A DNA stretch of 11,930 nt from an uncultured Bacteroides sp. (GCA_947071285.1 CAMTFK010000136.1:1-11930), one strand, 5' to 3'. Positions 1 through 7,864 are shown, counted from the first letter of the stretch. The notes: generated from the sequence alone by a model not told the origin. Made by a program: numbers and translations.

Positions 1-9
1 ATCTTCATT

Positions 10-151
10 CTCCTCCTCCTGGGAGGAGGAGTACCCGTAGGGGGAGGTGGTAGGTGAAACAATAAAATACCTATTAATCATAAGAATAAGGAATTCCTTT
101 CTCACCTACCACCCCGCCCTTTGGGCACCCCTCCTCCGACTGGAGGAGGGG
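10..151. repeat. Composite symmetric palindromic element (REP/MITE-like)
   Basis: Three nested levels of symmetry are visible. The outer hairpins are 10-31 (CTCCTCCTCC pairing with GGAGGAGGAG) and 128-151 (CCCCTCCTCC, loop GACT, GGAGGAGGGG). Inside them lie mini-hairpins at 34-42 (CCC-GTA-GGG) and 116-126 (GCCC-TTT-GGGC). Innermost is a perfect 12-bp inverted repeat, GGTGGTAGGTGA at 46-57 against its complement at 102-113. The centre (58-101) is AT-rich and contains a 12-bp palindrome, AAGGAATTCCTT, at 88-99. The order hairpin, mini-hairpin, arm, core, arm, mini-hairpin, hairpin gives the whole unit approximate two-fold symmetry. It lies just downstream of the GH3 stop codon and could help end that transcript, but no T-tract follows. 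I infer a dispersed intergenic repeat; copy number cannot be seen here. Confidence 0.7.
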
Positions 152-186
152 AATTGAGATACTCCGCAAATCACGCTGCTAAATAA

Positions 187-2778
187 TCACTTAACAGTGA
201 CTGGTATTGCCTTCAACTGTTTCAGCTCCGACGTACCACCATAAAGTATTTCATAATCACCTTCTATCGGGCGCATCGTGTTGGTTTCCGTATCAAACCA
301 TTCGAAATCTTCTTTGCTTAATGATACGGTCACATTGCTGGTTGCCCCTTTGGCGATGTTCACACGTTTAAAGGCGCGGAGCGCATGCGACGGACCTTCT
401 TTATCGCCCGGACGGCGCAGATATACCTGTACCACTTCTTCTCCGTCGCGTTCACCCGTATTGCTCACGGGAATGGTCAGGGTGGTTTGTTCTCCATCTT
501 TCACTTCCTGTGTATTCAATGAAGCGTCTCCGTAGCGGAATGTGGTATAACTCAAACCATGCCCGAAGGGGAAGAGCGGAGCTTCCGTCATGTATCGGTA
601 CGTGCGGCCCTTCATGGAATAATCTTCAAAGCCGGGCAGTTGGCTCGTACTCTTATAGAAAGTGACCGGAAGACGTCCTGCCGGATTGTAATCCCCAAAG
701 AGGGCATTAGCGATAGCCGTACCGCCGGCCTGACCGGGATACCAAGCCTGCAAAATAGCGTCACATGTCTTCGTTTCCGGTGTCAGGGCGATGGCCGAAC
801 CGGAGAAGTTGACGAACACCACCTTCTTTCCGGCTTTCTTCAACTCGACAAGCAGACGGCTCTGGATGGATGGCAGTTCGATTGTTTCGCGGTCGCCTCC
901 CTTGAAGCCGGGGATGTTGACGTGCATCTCTTCACCTTCCACAGCCGGGGATATGCCGCCGGCAAAGACGATGACATCTGCATTCTTCACCCGGGCCACA
1001 GTCTTGTTCAAGTCAACCGGTATCTCGCGCCCCATGTCGAAGTTGAGGGCTGCGTCGCGGAAGCGGAACATGAAGTCGATCTTGATGCGATATTCCTTTC
1101 CGGCTTCTGCCTGAAGGGTGTATATCTTGGCGTTGTTTTTGAAATTGACACCACCTGCCACTTCTTCGCCATCGATGGCAAGCTTCGTGATGCCCTGTGT
1201 CTGGAAGCGGAAGGCGATGTCTTCGCTCTTTTCAGGACGGAATACGGACTCGTAGCTGGCGGAGAAGTCGGTGAGGTTGACACCCGCTGCAAAGGCGGTG
1301 GCTCCGGTAGTGATGAAGTGGAACGGAGTGCTGATTTGTGTGGTCACATCAGGGTCTCCTTCCTGCTTCGTATTGTTCCAATATTTGGCACTGAAACCTT
1401 GCTTGCCGTCTATGCTGCATTGCTGGAATACGCTTTGCAGGGTGACGTCGGAAGTCAGGTCGCAACCCGGTTCGTAGATGATTTGCGCTTCGGGCAGATA
1501 TTGGCGGATGCCTTCGAGCAGGGTGACGGTATGTCCCGGAAAACCGTTATAGTTGCCCCATTGCATCACGGAGTCGTTGGCGTTGGGACCCACTACGGCT
1601 ACTTTCAGGTTCTTGTTCAGTGGCAGTACGTTTTGGTTGTTTTGCAGCAGTACGAGGCTTTCGCGTGCCATGCGCAGTGCCAGTTCGCGGTGTTCTTTGC
1701 TGTCTACCACGCTGTAAGGAATCTGTGCCCAGGATACCAGTTCCGGACTGTCCATTTCGCCCAGTTCAAAGCGTGCTTTCATCAGGCGTTTCAGTGATAT
1801 GTCTATTTTCTTTTCGTCAATCAGTCCTTGTTCCACGGCTTGGGGCAGTGAGGCATAGCTTTCTCCACATTCTACGTCCGTTCCCGTCAGGACGGCTTTG
1901 GCGGAGGCGTGTTCTTTGTCCGGTTCCGTTTCGTGGGCTCCTTTATTGAAGAAGTCGTTTATTGCCCAACAATCGGATACGATGATACCGTCGTAGGCCC
2001 ATTCGTCGCGGAGTATCTGCACCAGCAGGCGGTTGCTACCGCAGCAGGGTTCGCCTTCGAAACGGTTGTAGGCGCACATCACTTCTTTTACGTGTGCTTT
2101 CTGAACGAGGTCTTTGAATGCAGGCAGGTAAGTTTCCCACAGGTCGCGCGGGTCCACGTTTTCGGCATCGAAGCTGTGGCGGTTCCATTCGGGGCCGGAG
2201 TGCACGGCAAAGTGCTTGGCGCAGGCGTGCAACTTATCATACTTCCCCCCTTCGGGACCTTGCAGGCCGCGTACTACTGCCATGCCCATTTGTCCGGTCA
2301 GGTAAGGGTCTTCACCATAGGTCTCTTGTCCACGTCCCCAACGCGGGTCGCGGAAGATGTTGACGTTGGGAGTCCACATCGTGAGTCCCTGGTAGCGTTT
2401 CAGTCCCCCTTTCTTGCTGAACTCTACGGTCTTGGCACGGGCTTCGTCGGAGACTGCCGTGAATACGTCGTAGAGCAAATCGTTGTTGAAAGAGGCTCCC
2501 ATACCGATGGCTTGCGGAAATACGGTAGCCAGTCCGGCACGACCCACTCCATGCAGGGCTTCGTTCCACCAGTCATAGGCTTTGATACCCAGTCGGGGGA
2601 TGGCGGGAGAGGTGTTTTGCATCAATGAAGCTTTCTCTTCCAACGTCAGTCGGCCTACCAGGTCGGCGGCACGCTCTTCCGGCGTCAGTGCCGGATTTTT
2701 GTAAGGGGGTTGGGAACACGAGAGGAAGCATAGGCATAGGCATCCGATCCCGGTGAGTAACTGAAATTTCTTTTTCAT
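187..2778 (-). CDS. GH3 beta-xylosidase/beta-glucosidase lipoprotein with PA14 insert
   Basis: An 863-residue glycoside hydrolase family 3 enzyme expected to remove terminal beta-linked xylose or glucose from oligosaccharides. The N-terminus is a lipoprotein signal with Cys21 as the lipidated residue (CFLSC), so it is probably anchored in the outer membrane or faces the periplasm. The N-terminal (alpha/beta)8 domain spans about 30-340. It carries the xylosidase-type WWNEALHG (70-77), the KH and RH substrate-binding motifs near 188-201, and GIIVSDCW with the nucleophile Asp269. The alpha/beta sandwich starts near 365 and is interrupted by a PA14 domain at about 455-585. It resumes with EGEEMHV...GGDRETIELP, where Glu614, Glu616 or Glu617 is the likely acid/base. 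A fibronectin-III-like domain closes the protein (about 750-860). Length and architecture look complete. The PA14-bearing, WWNEALHG type favours beta-xylosidase, but substrate is not proven. No SusC/SusD pair is adjacent. Confidence 0.93.
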   Translation of the reverse strand: MKKKFQLLTGIGCLCLCFLSCSQPPYKNPALTPEERAADLVGRLTLEEKASLMQNTSPAIPRLGIKAYDWWNEALHGVGRAGLATVFPQAIGMGASFNNDLLYDVFTAVSDEARAKTVEFSKKGGLKRYQGLTMWTPNVNIFRDPRWGRGQETYGEDPYLTGQMGMAVVRGLQGPEGGKYDKLHACAKHFAVHSGPEWNRHSFDAENVDPRDLWETYLPAFKDLVQKAHVKEVMCAYNRFEGEPCCGSNRLLVQILRDEWAYDGIIVSDCWAINDFFNKGAHETEPDKEHASAKAVLTGTDVECGESYASLPQAVEQGLIDEKKIDISLKRLMKARFELGEMDSPELVSWAQIPYSVVDSKEHRELALRMARESLVLLQNNQNVLPLNKNLKVAVVGPNANDSVMQWGNYNGFPGHTVTLLEGIRQYLPEAQIIYEPGCDLTSDVTLQSVFQQCSIDGKQGFSAKYWNNTKQEGDPDVTTQISTPFHFITTGATAFAAGVNLTDFSASYESVFRPEKSEDIAFRFQTQGITKLAIDGEEVAGGVNFKNNAKIYTLQAEAGKEYRIKIDFMFRFRDAALNFDMGREIPVDLNKTVARVKNADVIVFAGGISPAVEGEEMHVNIPGFKGGDRETIELPSIQSRLLVELKKAGKKVVFVNFSGSAIALTPETKTCDAILQAWYPGQAGGTAIANALFGDYNPAGRLPVTFYKSTSQLPGFEDYSMKGRTYRYMTEAPLFPFGHGLSYTTFRYGDASLNTQEVKDGEQTTLTIPVSNTGERDGEEVVQVYLRRPGDKEGPSHALRAFKRVNIAKGATSNVTVSLSKEDFEWFDTETNTMRPIEGDYEILYGGTSELKQLKAIPVTVK

Positions 2779-2837
2779 CGTATTAGTACTTTTACTGTTA
2801 TTAATAGACTCTTGTTTCGCCGCTTGAATGGCGATTA

Positions 2838-2845
2838 CAAAAATA
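2838..2845 (-). promoter_or_regulatory. Candidate -7 element for GH3 gene
   Basis: On the minus strand this reads TATTTTTG, an exact TAnnTTTG match, about 60 nt upstream of the GH3 start. No clear TTTG box lies 19-21 nt further upstream, so the promoter is incomplete by consensus or relies on an activator. A small inverted repeat (CGCC...GGCG, 2818-2833) would fall at the start of the leader. Confidence 0.45.
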
Positions 2846-2939
2846 GGAAGAAAAAGAGATTCGGGGGAGAAATGTTATTTCAGATAGTTAAGTCTATGTT
2901 ACAGATTTCTTTTGTATGTTACATCTTCTTTCGCTGAGG

Positions 2940-4169
2940 TTACATCGGGAGGGAAATAGTCTTTTCGCCCCTGATAAGTACCTTCTGTTCATCATTCAGA
3001 GTCGTGGCAAACAGGTAGACCTCTCCACCTTCGGACAACTTAAGACGTTTTCGCAGTTCCGCCACGGAAGCGGGGAAGTTACGCACCGTGATATTGGCTT
3101 TTCTGATGTCTCCCAATGCGGCTTTTATTTCTTTCTTGTTCAGTGTGCACAGTCCTGTTATCCGGAAACTCCTTCCGGGGAAGTCCTCTATCAGTTCGCC
3201 GGAAGTGTAGAGATGGCTGTTGGGGTGCAACTTCTCCACCTTATATATATGGGTGATGTTGCGGAAAGCACCCGCTTTGAGGATGGAGGCATTCGGTTCG
3301 TACAGATACTTGCCGGGGACATCCGTATATTTACCCGCACTCGACAACTCCCGGCCACGTGTAAAGACGAACGATTGTCCGTTTCCTTGTCCGTTCTTTC
3401 CTTCTTTAGTAGTCAGGTTGATGCAATGAATAGGAATGTTTTCCGGTGCAACAGTGCCGTGCCCCAGTATCAGCAACAGTTCTTTGCACTCGTTATTGAC
3501 AGAAACAATGTGTGCTTCCTGCACATGCTTCAAATCCTGAATCGCCAGAGTCAGGTCGAGCATAGGGGAGAGCTTTACCATGACGTGCCGGGCCTTGGCA
3601 AGCAATAGTGCTTCCAGTTCCGCTACATCCGGTTCACAGTCGGCAATGGCGACGGTCTTCCCTCCGTGCCCGTCACGGCGGGCGGGGTCGATGAATATCC
3701 AATCTACGGGAGACATCTCTTGCAGATAAGAAACTCCGTCGGTGTTTACTACTTGAATATGGTTCAGCCCCAATAATGGGAAATTGTGTGTGGCAATCCC
3801 GCACAGCGCTTCCTGACGTTCTACGTAAGTGGCTTGCCGGAACTTCGTCGATAGAAGGGCGCAGTCTATTCCGAAACCTCCGGTGAGGTCGGTCAGTGTG
3901 CCGGATGAGGCTTCGGGGATGATGGATGCCTTATATTGCGCGGTTGCCTCTGAGGAACATTGTTCCAAGGACAGGTGGCGGGGATACAGAATACCGTCCA
4001 TCGCATGCCATGACGGTATCTTCTCTGCCGCAGCCTGCCTGCCGGCTATCTGTATCAGTGCTGCGGGCATATCCACACCGGGATGCTTCTGCGACTGCAA
4101 AGCAAGGCTACGCACATCGCCGTTGCGGTGCTCGCTGATAAAACGGAGGGTTTCGTCATTCAGTTCCAT
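2940..4169 (-). CDS. Class I SAM-dependent methyltransferase, THUMP-like C-terminus
   Basis: A 409-residue cytoplasmic protein. The Rossmann-fold methyltransferase core is clear. Motif I is LTDLTGGFGID (92-102), the ribose-binding acidic position is YVERQ (115-119, Glu117), TDG at 143-145 fits the adenine-contact loop, and the motif IV equivalent is FIDPARRDG (159-167). The C-terminal part (about 333-390, FRITGLCTLNKKEIKAAL to GEVYLFAT) resembles the THUMP-like domain found after such methyltransferases in Bacteroidota. The N-terminal 90 residues are helical and lack a signal peptide. The DPARR motif and THUMP-like tail suggest an RNA substrate, but neither substrate nor modified base can be read from the sequence. 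The gene follows the M50-like gene by 47 bp and has its own promoter-like sequence, so co-transcription is possible but not required. Start ATG at 4169 is the first Met and sits just after that promoter. Confidence 0.85.
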   Translation of the reverse strand: MELNDETLRFISEHRNGDVRSLALQSQKHPGVDMPAALIQIAGRQAAAEKIPSWHAMDGILYPRHLSLEQCSSEATAQYKASIIPEASSGTLTDLTGGFGIDCALLSTKFRQATYVERQEALCGIATHNFPLLGLNHIQVVNTDGVSYLQEMSPVDWIFIDPARRDGHGGKTVAIADCEPDVAELEALLLAKARHVMVKLSPMLDLTLAIQDLKHVQEAHIVSVNNECKELLLILGHGTVAPENIPIHCINLTTKEGKNGQGNGQSFVFTRGRELSSAGKYTDVPGKYLYEPNASILKAGAFRNITHIYKVEKLHPNSHLYTSGELIEDFPGRSFRITGLCTLNKKEIKAALGDIRKANITVRNFPASVAELRKRLKLSEGGEVYLFATTLNDEQKVLIRGEKTISLPM

Positions 4170-4176
4170 CGGGGGA

Positions 4177-4208
4177 CAAAGATAATTATTATAAAGTAAT
4201 AATGTAAA
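4177..4208 (-). promoter_or_regulatory. Promoter for the methyltransferase, near-leaderless
   Basis: Minus strand: -7 element TATCTTTG (4184-4177), with a TTTA box (4208-4205) 20 nt upstream that matches three of four bases of the -33 consensus. The start codon (4169-4167) lies only 7 nt past the last base of the -7 element, so the predicted transcript would have almost no 5' leader. Confidence 0.5.
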
Positions 4209-4216
4209 AGTAATAA

Positions 4217-5374
4217 TTACAACTGCACTCCTGCCTCCCGGAGCATCTTCTCCATGATTTCCAAGTCAGCTATGACCTCTCCCTGTTGCAAGTATCTATC
4301 TTGGTTGCGGGCGACTTTCCCGTAAATCTCTTTAGCTTTCTCCGGTTGGTTATCATAATATAAAGCAAGTGCGCACAACAGGCGTTGTTTGGAAGACATC
4401 ATATTCTTGTATCGGAGGGCGTATCCCTTTAGCTTGTCTGAATAAAGCCGCTCTATTTCTTCTTTTCTCCGGGCACCTGCCAGTTCGAGGAACAAGAGCT
4501 CGCAAGAGATTTCCTTTACGAACAGTCCCGCTATCTCCCCTTCGTGCTGCATCAGTTCCCTGAAAACCTTCTCTGCTGCTTCAAAATCTCCCCGGTCGAT
4601 ATGCAACGAGCCGTAAGCTGCTTTGGCGGATACTTGAAAAGTGTTGCCGTAATCCGTTATTTCATCATCCGGGAACCATGTTTCCGGCATGTCTTTCAGC
4701 CTTGTGCCGGTCATGAGGGCGGCATTGATGGACAGTTGTTGTGCCAGATACTTCCGGCTTTCAGGGTCTTTGTACATGAATATCAGGTTGTAAGCATCAT
4801 TGGTGATGCCGGACATTTTCATTGGTATGCCGTTCATCAGCGCCAGGAAGAAACCGCAGATAAAGAAAAGCAGCAGAAACATGTGCAATGCCATCGGTGC
4901 TTCGGGGAACATTATCCAGAGGACGAGAGCTATGATTGCCGTCAGCAGATTTATCAGTACACCGCCTGCGTTATACCAGAAATAAGGCAACTGCCTGTAA
5001 GGCCGGTCCGGTGGAGAAAGCAGGCATTGCCCGCCCGTGCCGGAGATGGAGAATCGCTTGAGGCGGAACCGCCCTTTATCCTTTATTAGTGTGATGTTGC
5101 CCACACGGAAAGACACGAATCGGTAACCGGTGGCAAGTCCGAAGACCAGATGCCCCGCTTCGTGCAGGATGATTTGCATGAATACAGCAAGGATGAGGCA
5201 AACCATTGACAGGACACAGGATAGTAATAGGGTGACTATTTGCACATTTCCCATTTTCCCTAAGAAGTCACTTGCGGAAGTGTTTGTGAACATGACGATG
5301 CAGAACATCACTGCCCCGAAGCCGATGCATGCCCCGAACAGGGTGGAGAGTATAAGTTTGAGAGCTTGTTTCAT
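4217..5374 (-). CDS. M50-like membrane zinc metallopeptidase with helical C-terminal tail
   Basis: A 385-residue integral membrane protein. The gluzincin motif HEAGH (His71, Glu72, His75) lies at the end of the second hydrophobic segment. Predicted membrane segments are about 5-30, 45-70, 134-157 and 160-182. The usual M50 NPxPxxxLDG motif is replaced by NGIPMKMSG followed by TND (181-193), so Asp193 is the likely third zinc ligand. Residues about 205-385 are soluble, Leu/Ala/Glu-rich and helical, resembling degenerate TPR repeats (for example DRGDFEAAEKVFRELM and DNQPEKAKEIYGKV). I set the start at ATG 5374. The open frame reaches a GTG at 5413, but that GTG lies inside a perfect -7 promoter element. 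The peptidase call is good; substrate and role are unknown and neighbours do not indicate one. It could be a non-proteolytic member. Confidence 0.75.
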   Translation of the reverse strand: MKQALKLILSTLFGACIGFGAVMFCIVMFTNTSASDFLGKMGNVQIVTLLLSCVLSMVCLILAVFMQIILHEAGHLVFGLATGYRFVSFRVGNITLIKDKGRFRLKRFSISGTGGQCLLSPPDRPYRQLPYFWYNAGGVLINLLTAIIALVLWIMFPEAPMALHMFLLLFFICGFFLALMNGIPMKMSGITNDAYNLIFMYKDPESRKYLAQQLSINAALMTGTRLKDMPETWFPDDEITDYGNTFQVSAKAAYGSLHIDRGDFEAAEKVFRELMQHEGEIAGLFVKEISCELLFLELAGARRKEEIERLYSDKLKGYALRYKNMMSSKQRLLCALALYYDNQPEKAKEIYGKVARNQDRYLQQGEVIADLEIMEKMLREAGVQL

Positions 5375-5412
5375 AGTTGTTCCGGTATGAGTTTTTACCT
5401 GGTTTCTCTGCA

Positions 5413-5420
5413 CAAATATA
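5413..5420 (-). promoter_or_regulatory. -7 promoter element for the M50-like gene
   Basis: Minus strand TATATTTG, an exact TAnnTTTG match, about 38 nt upstream of ATG 5374 and just beyond the stop codon of the upstream VanX-like gene. It overlaps the upstream GTG alternative start and so argues against it. No good -33 box is visible. Confidence 0.5.
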
Positions 5421-5437
5421 AGGAATATAGGGGATTT

Positions 5438-6103
5438 TTACGGTATAACCCTGTATTTTTGTTTGGCTTCCTGACGGCTGCACCAGTTGAAGTGCCACCA
5501 TTCACTGGGCAGAGTGCGGAAACCTGCGGCACGCATAACGGTGCGCAACAGTTGGCGGTTTTCTTGTTCCTGTTTCGTCATTTTTCCGCTTTGCACCAGG
5601 GCGGCTTCGTTCGTGATATGGGCTTCGGGACCCAGATGGTCTACTTTCGTGCCCATCGGCAGAGGGGCACCCGCTTCATCCAGTATGCTGATGTCTACTG
5701 CCAGACCGTAGTTATGCAGTCCGCCGCCACGTGCCGGGTTGGAGACGTAGATATATTTGGAAGTGCCTTTCACTACGTTCCACATCTTTTGCTGTACGCT
5801 CATGGGGCGGGCGGCGTCGTAAACAATCAGGCGGTAGCGGGGATGCCGCTTCTTTAATTCCTGCTGTGCCCGTAGCAGTCCTTTCAGGGCGTCGGGGTGC
5901 AGATAGGCCTCGTGCAAATCTTCGTATAACACCCGTCCGGTGAAGTTATCGGCACGTGTATACATCAGGTCGATGGCAATGGTGCTGTCCGCTTCGGCAA
6001 TGTTTACGAAACCGAGACTTTCCATGTGGCGGGCAGTCTGGCTTTGCTGCGCTGCAAGGGGGATGAACCAGAAGGTTATTAAAAGATAAAATAGATGTTT
6101 CAT
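5438..6103 (-). CDS. Secreted D-alanyl-D-alanine dipeptidase, VanX/M15D family
   Basis: A 221-residue zinc peptidase expected to hydrolyse D-Ala-D-Ala. A short Sec signal peptide (about 1-18, ending PLAAQ) places it in the periplasm. M15D hallmarks are present: the DAARP loop with Arg99, GGLHNYGLAVDI with zinc ligands His130 and Asp137, and SEWWHFNW with catalytic Glu201 and third zinc ligand His204. Length is typical for the family. There are no vanH, vanA or vanRS partners, so a role in peptidoglycan turnover or D-Ala recovery is more likely than glycopeptide resistance, which is also of little relevance in Gram-negative Bacteroidota. It is divergent from the catalase, and the M50-like gene begins 63 bp after its end. 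Start ATG 6103 gives a well-formed signal peptide. Confidence 0.9.
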   Translation of the reverse strand: MKHLFYLLITFWFIPLAAQQSQTARHMESLGFVNIAEADSTIAIDLMYTRADNFTGRVLYEDLHEAYLHPDALKGLLRAQQELKKRHPRYRLIVYDAARPMSVQQKMWNVVKGTSKYIYVSNPARGGGLHNYGLAVDISILDEAGAPLPMGTKVDHLGPEAHITNEAALVQSGKMTKQEQENRQLLRTVMRAAGFRTLPSEWWHFNWCSRQEAKQKYRVIP

Positions 6104-6122
6104 ACAATTCTTTTAGGGATTG

Positions 6123-6130
6123 CAAAGGTA
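6123..6130 (-). promoter_or_regulatory. -7 promoter element for the VanX-like gene
   Basis: Minus strand TACCTTTG, an exact TAnnTTTG match, about 20 nt upstream of ATG 6103, leaving a leader of roughly 12-18 nt. No TTTG box appears at 19-21 nt spacing. A 6-bp inverted repeat, AATTCC-CAA-GGAATT (6133-6147), fills the spacer region and could be an operator. Confidence 0.55.
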
Positions 6131-6166
6131 CGAATTCCCAAGGAATTACCTATATTTGTGAGATAC

Positions 6167-6202
6167 ATAGATTTTGTCTATCAGTGTATAGATTTTGTCG
6201 GT
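6167..6202 (+). promoter_or_regulatory. OxyR-like binding site upstream of catalase
   Basis: The sequence ATAGATTTTGTC occurs twice, at 6167-6178 and 6188-6199, a direct period of 21 bp. The first copy completes a dyad, ATAGA-N5-TCTAT (6167-6181). The second keeps ATAGA and TC but ends CGGT. This resembles the four-element OxyR pattern ATAG-N7-CTAT-N7-ATAG-N7-CTAT, with N6 instead of N7 between dyads and a degenerate last element. It abuts the catalase -33 box, where an activator would contact RNA polymerase. OxyR control of catalase is established in Bacteroides fragilis; the assignment here is inferred from the pattern. Confidence 0.6.
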
Positions 6203-6232
6203 TGGAGGTAAACCTAAGAAGAACTACTTTTG
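6201..6232 (+). promoter_or_regulatory. Catalase promoter
   Basis: The -7 element TACTTTTG (6225-6232) matches TAnnTTTG exactly. A GTTG box (6201-6204) lies 20 nt upstream and matches three of four bases of the -33 consensus. The weak -33 fits an activator-dependent promoter. Predicted leader to ATG 6266 is about 25-30 nt. A second exact -7 match, TATATTTG at 6151-6158, has no -33 partner and would transcribe through the OxyR-like site. Confidence 0.6.
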
Positions 6233-6265
6233 TTACATAATAATTCATTCATTAAACAAAATCCC

Positions 6266-7732
6266 ATGAAAGAGAAAAAACTAACCGCTGCTAATGGTCG
6301 ACCAATCGCCGACAATCAGAACACCCAGACAGCCGGACAACGTGGTCCGGTCATGATGCAAGACCCTTGGTTTCTTGAGAAACTCGCCCACTTTGACCGT
6401 GAAGTGATTCCCGAAAGACGTATGCATGCCAAAGGCTCCGGTGCTTATGGCACGTTTACCGTGACACATGACATTACGAAGTACACCCGTGCCGCCATCT
6501 TCAGCGAAGTAGGCAAGCAGACGGAGTGCTTTGTCCGTTTCTCTACCGTGGCCGGTGAGCGCGGGGCTGCCGATGCCGAGCGTGACATCCGTGGTTTTGC
6601 AATGAAGTTCTATACTGAAGAAGGCAACTGGGACCTGGTAGGAAATAATACCCCCGTATTCTTCCTGCGTGACCCGTTGAAATTTCCCGACCTGAACCAC
6701 GCCGTCAAGCGCGACCCGCGCACCAATATGCGCAGTCCGAACAACAACTGGGATTTCTGGACCCTTCTGCCCGAATCTCTCCATCAGGTGACCATCACCA
6801 TGAGCCCCCGTGGCATTCCTTATTCCTATCGCCACATGCACGGTTTCGGTAGTCATACCTATAGCTTCATCAATGCCGATAACAAACGCATCTGGGTGAA
6901 GTTCCACCTGCGCACCCTGCAAGGCATTAAAAACCTGACCGACCAGGAAGCCGAAGCCATCATTGCCAAAGACCGCGAATCGCATCAACGGGATTTGTAC
7001 GAGAGCATCGAGAAAGGCGATTTCCCGAAGTGGAAGTTCCAGATTCAATTAATGACCGAGGAAGAAGCGGATCATTACCGCATCAATCCATTCGACCTGA
7101 CGAAGGTTTGGTCGCATAAAGATTTTCCGTTGCAGGATGTAGGTATCCTGGAACTGAACCGTAATCCCGAAAACTACTTCGCCGAAGTGGAACAAGCTGC
7201 CTTCAACCCCCAGAATATCGTAGAAGGTATCGGCTTCTCTCCCGACAAGATGCTACAAGGCCGCCTCTTCTCTTATGGCGATGCCCAACGTTATCGCTTG
7301 GGTGTAAACTCAGAACAAATTCCGGTGAACAAGCCCCGTTGTCCGTTCCATGCCTACCATCGTGACGGCGCCATGCGCGTAGATGGTAACTATGGTTCAG
7401 CCAAAAGTTATGAACCGAACAGTTATGGCGAATGGCAGGATTCTCCCGAGAAGAAAGAACCGCCTTTGAAGGTTCATGGCGACGTCTATAACTACAACGA
7501 GCGTGAATATGATGATGATTACTACAGCCAGCCGGGCGATTTGTTCCGACTGATGCCTGCGGACGAGCAACAACTGTTGTTTGAAAACACTGCCCGCGCC
7601 ATGGGTGATGCCGAACTCTTCATCAAGCAGCGCCACGTTCGCAACTGCTACAAGGCAGACCCGGCTTATGGCACAGGTGTAGCCAAAGCTTTGGGTATCG
7701 ATTTGGATGCAGCTTTGAAAGAGACGCGATAG
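6266..7732 (+). CDS. katA: Monofunctional haem catalase (clade 3 type)
   Basis: A 488-residue catalase that converts hydrogen peroxide to water and oxygen in the cytoplasm, protecting an anaerobe during oxygen exposure. Visible active-site elements are the distal His54 in PERRMHAKG (49-57), the Asn of GNNTPVFF (126-133), and the proximal haem-ligating Tyr337 in RLFSYGDAQRYRLG (333-346). The sequence is full length for a small-subunit catalase; there is no C-terminal flavodoxin-like extension. No signal peptide. The frame stays open to a TTG at 6230, but that codon is inside the -7 promoter element, so ATG 6266 is the start. It is monocistronic, divergent from the VanX-like gene, and preceded by an OxyR-like site. 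In B. fragilis the OxyR-controlled catalase is called katB; many annotations use katA. Confidence 0.97.
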   Translation: MKEKKLTAANGRPIADNQNTQTAGQRGPVMMQDPWFLEKLAHFDREVIPERRMHAKGSGAYGTFTVTHDITKYTRAAIFSEVGKQTECFVRFSTVAGERGAADAERDIRGFAMKFYTEEGNWDLVGNNTPVFFLRDPLKFPDLNHAVKRDPRTNMRSPNNNWDFWTLLPESLHQVTITMSPRGIPYSYRHMHGFGSHTYSFINADNKRIWVKFHLRTLQGIKNLTDQEAEAIIAKDRESHQRDLYESIEKGDFPKWKFQIQLMTEEEADHYRINPFDLTKVWSHKDFPLQDVGILELNRNPENYFAEVEQAAFNPQNIVEGIGFSPDKMLQGRLFSYGDAQRYRLGVNSEQIPVNKPRCPFHAYHRDGAMRVDGNYGSAKSYEPNSYGEWQDSPEKKEPPLKVHGDVYNYNEREYDDDYYSQPGDLFRLMPADEQQLLFENTARAMGDAELFIKQRHVRNCYKADPAYGTGVAKALGIDLDAALKETR

Positions 7733-7864
7733 GTATGAATTGTCTTTTGATAAATGACAGGTTATAACTATCAATTCTAAATATGTTTTTTGTCATACTT
7801 TGCCTACATCCTACACCAATGTCCGCTTTCTATTGATTGTCAATTAGATATCGGAGATGTAAAA

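Noticed and set aside
559..1797. A 412-codon open frame on the plus strand, and others at 1909-2628 and 278-535
   Set aside because: They lie wholly antisense to the GH3 gene, whose motifs and domains are unambiguous. The translations show no recognisable domains and are typical mirror frames of a GC-rich gene.
5375..5413. GTG start at 5413 for the M50-like protein
   Set aside because: The GTG is part of an exact -7 promoter element, so it would not be inside the transcript. ATG 5374 gives a normal membrane-protein N-terminus.
5438..6103. Vancomycin resistance gene (vanX)
   Set aside because: The enzyme family matches, but there is no vanH/vanA ligase or vanRS regulator. Secreted homologues in Bacteroidota fit cell-wall turnover better.
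6230..6265. TTG start at 6230 for the catalase
   Set aside because: It falls inside the predicted -7 element, and catalases of this type begin near the ATG at 6266.
6281..7048. A 255-codon minus-strand open frame
   Set aside because: It is antisense to the catalase coding region, which carries all expected catalase active-site motifs. No promoter or domain supports it.
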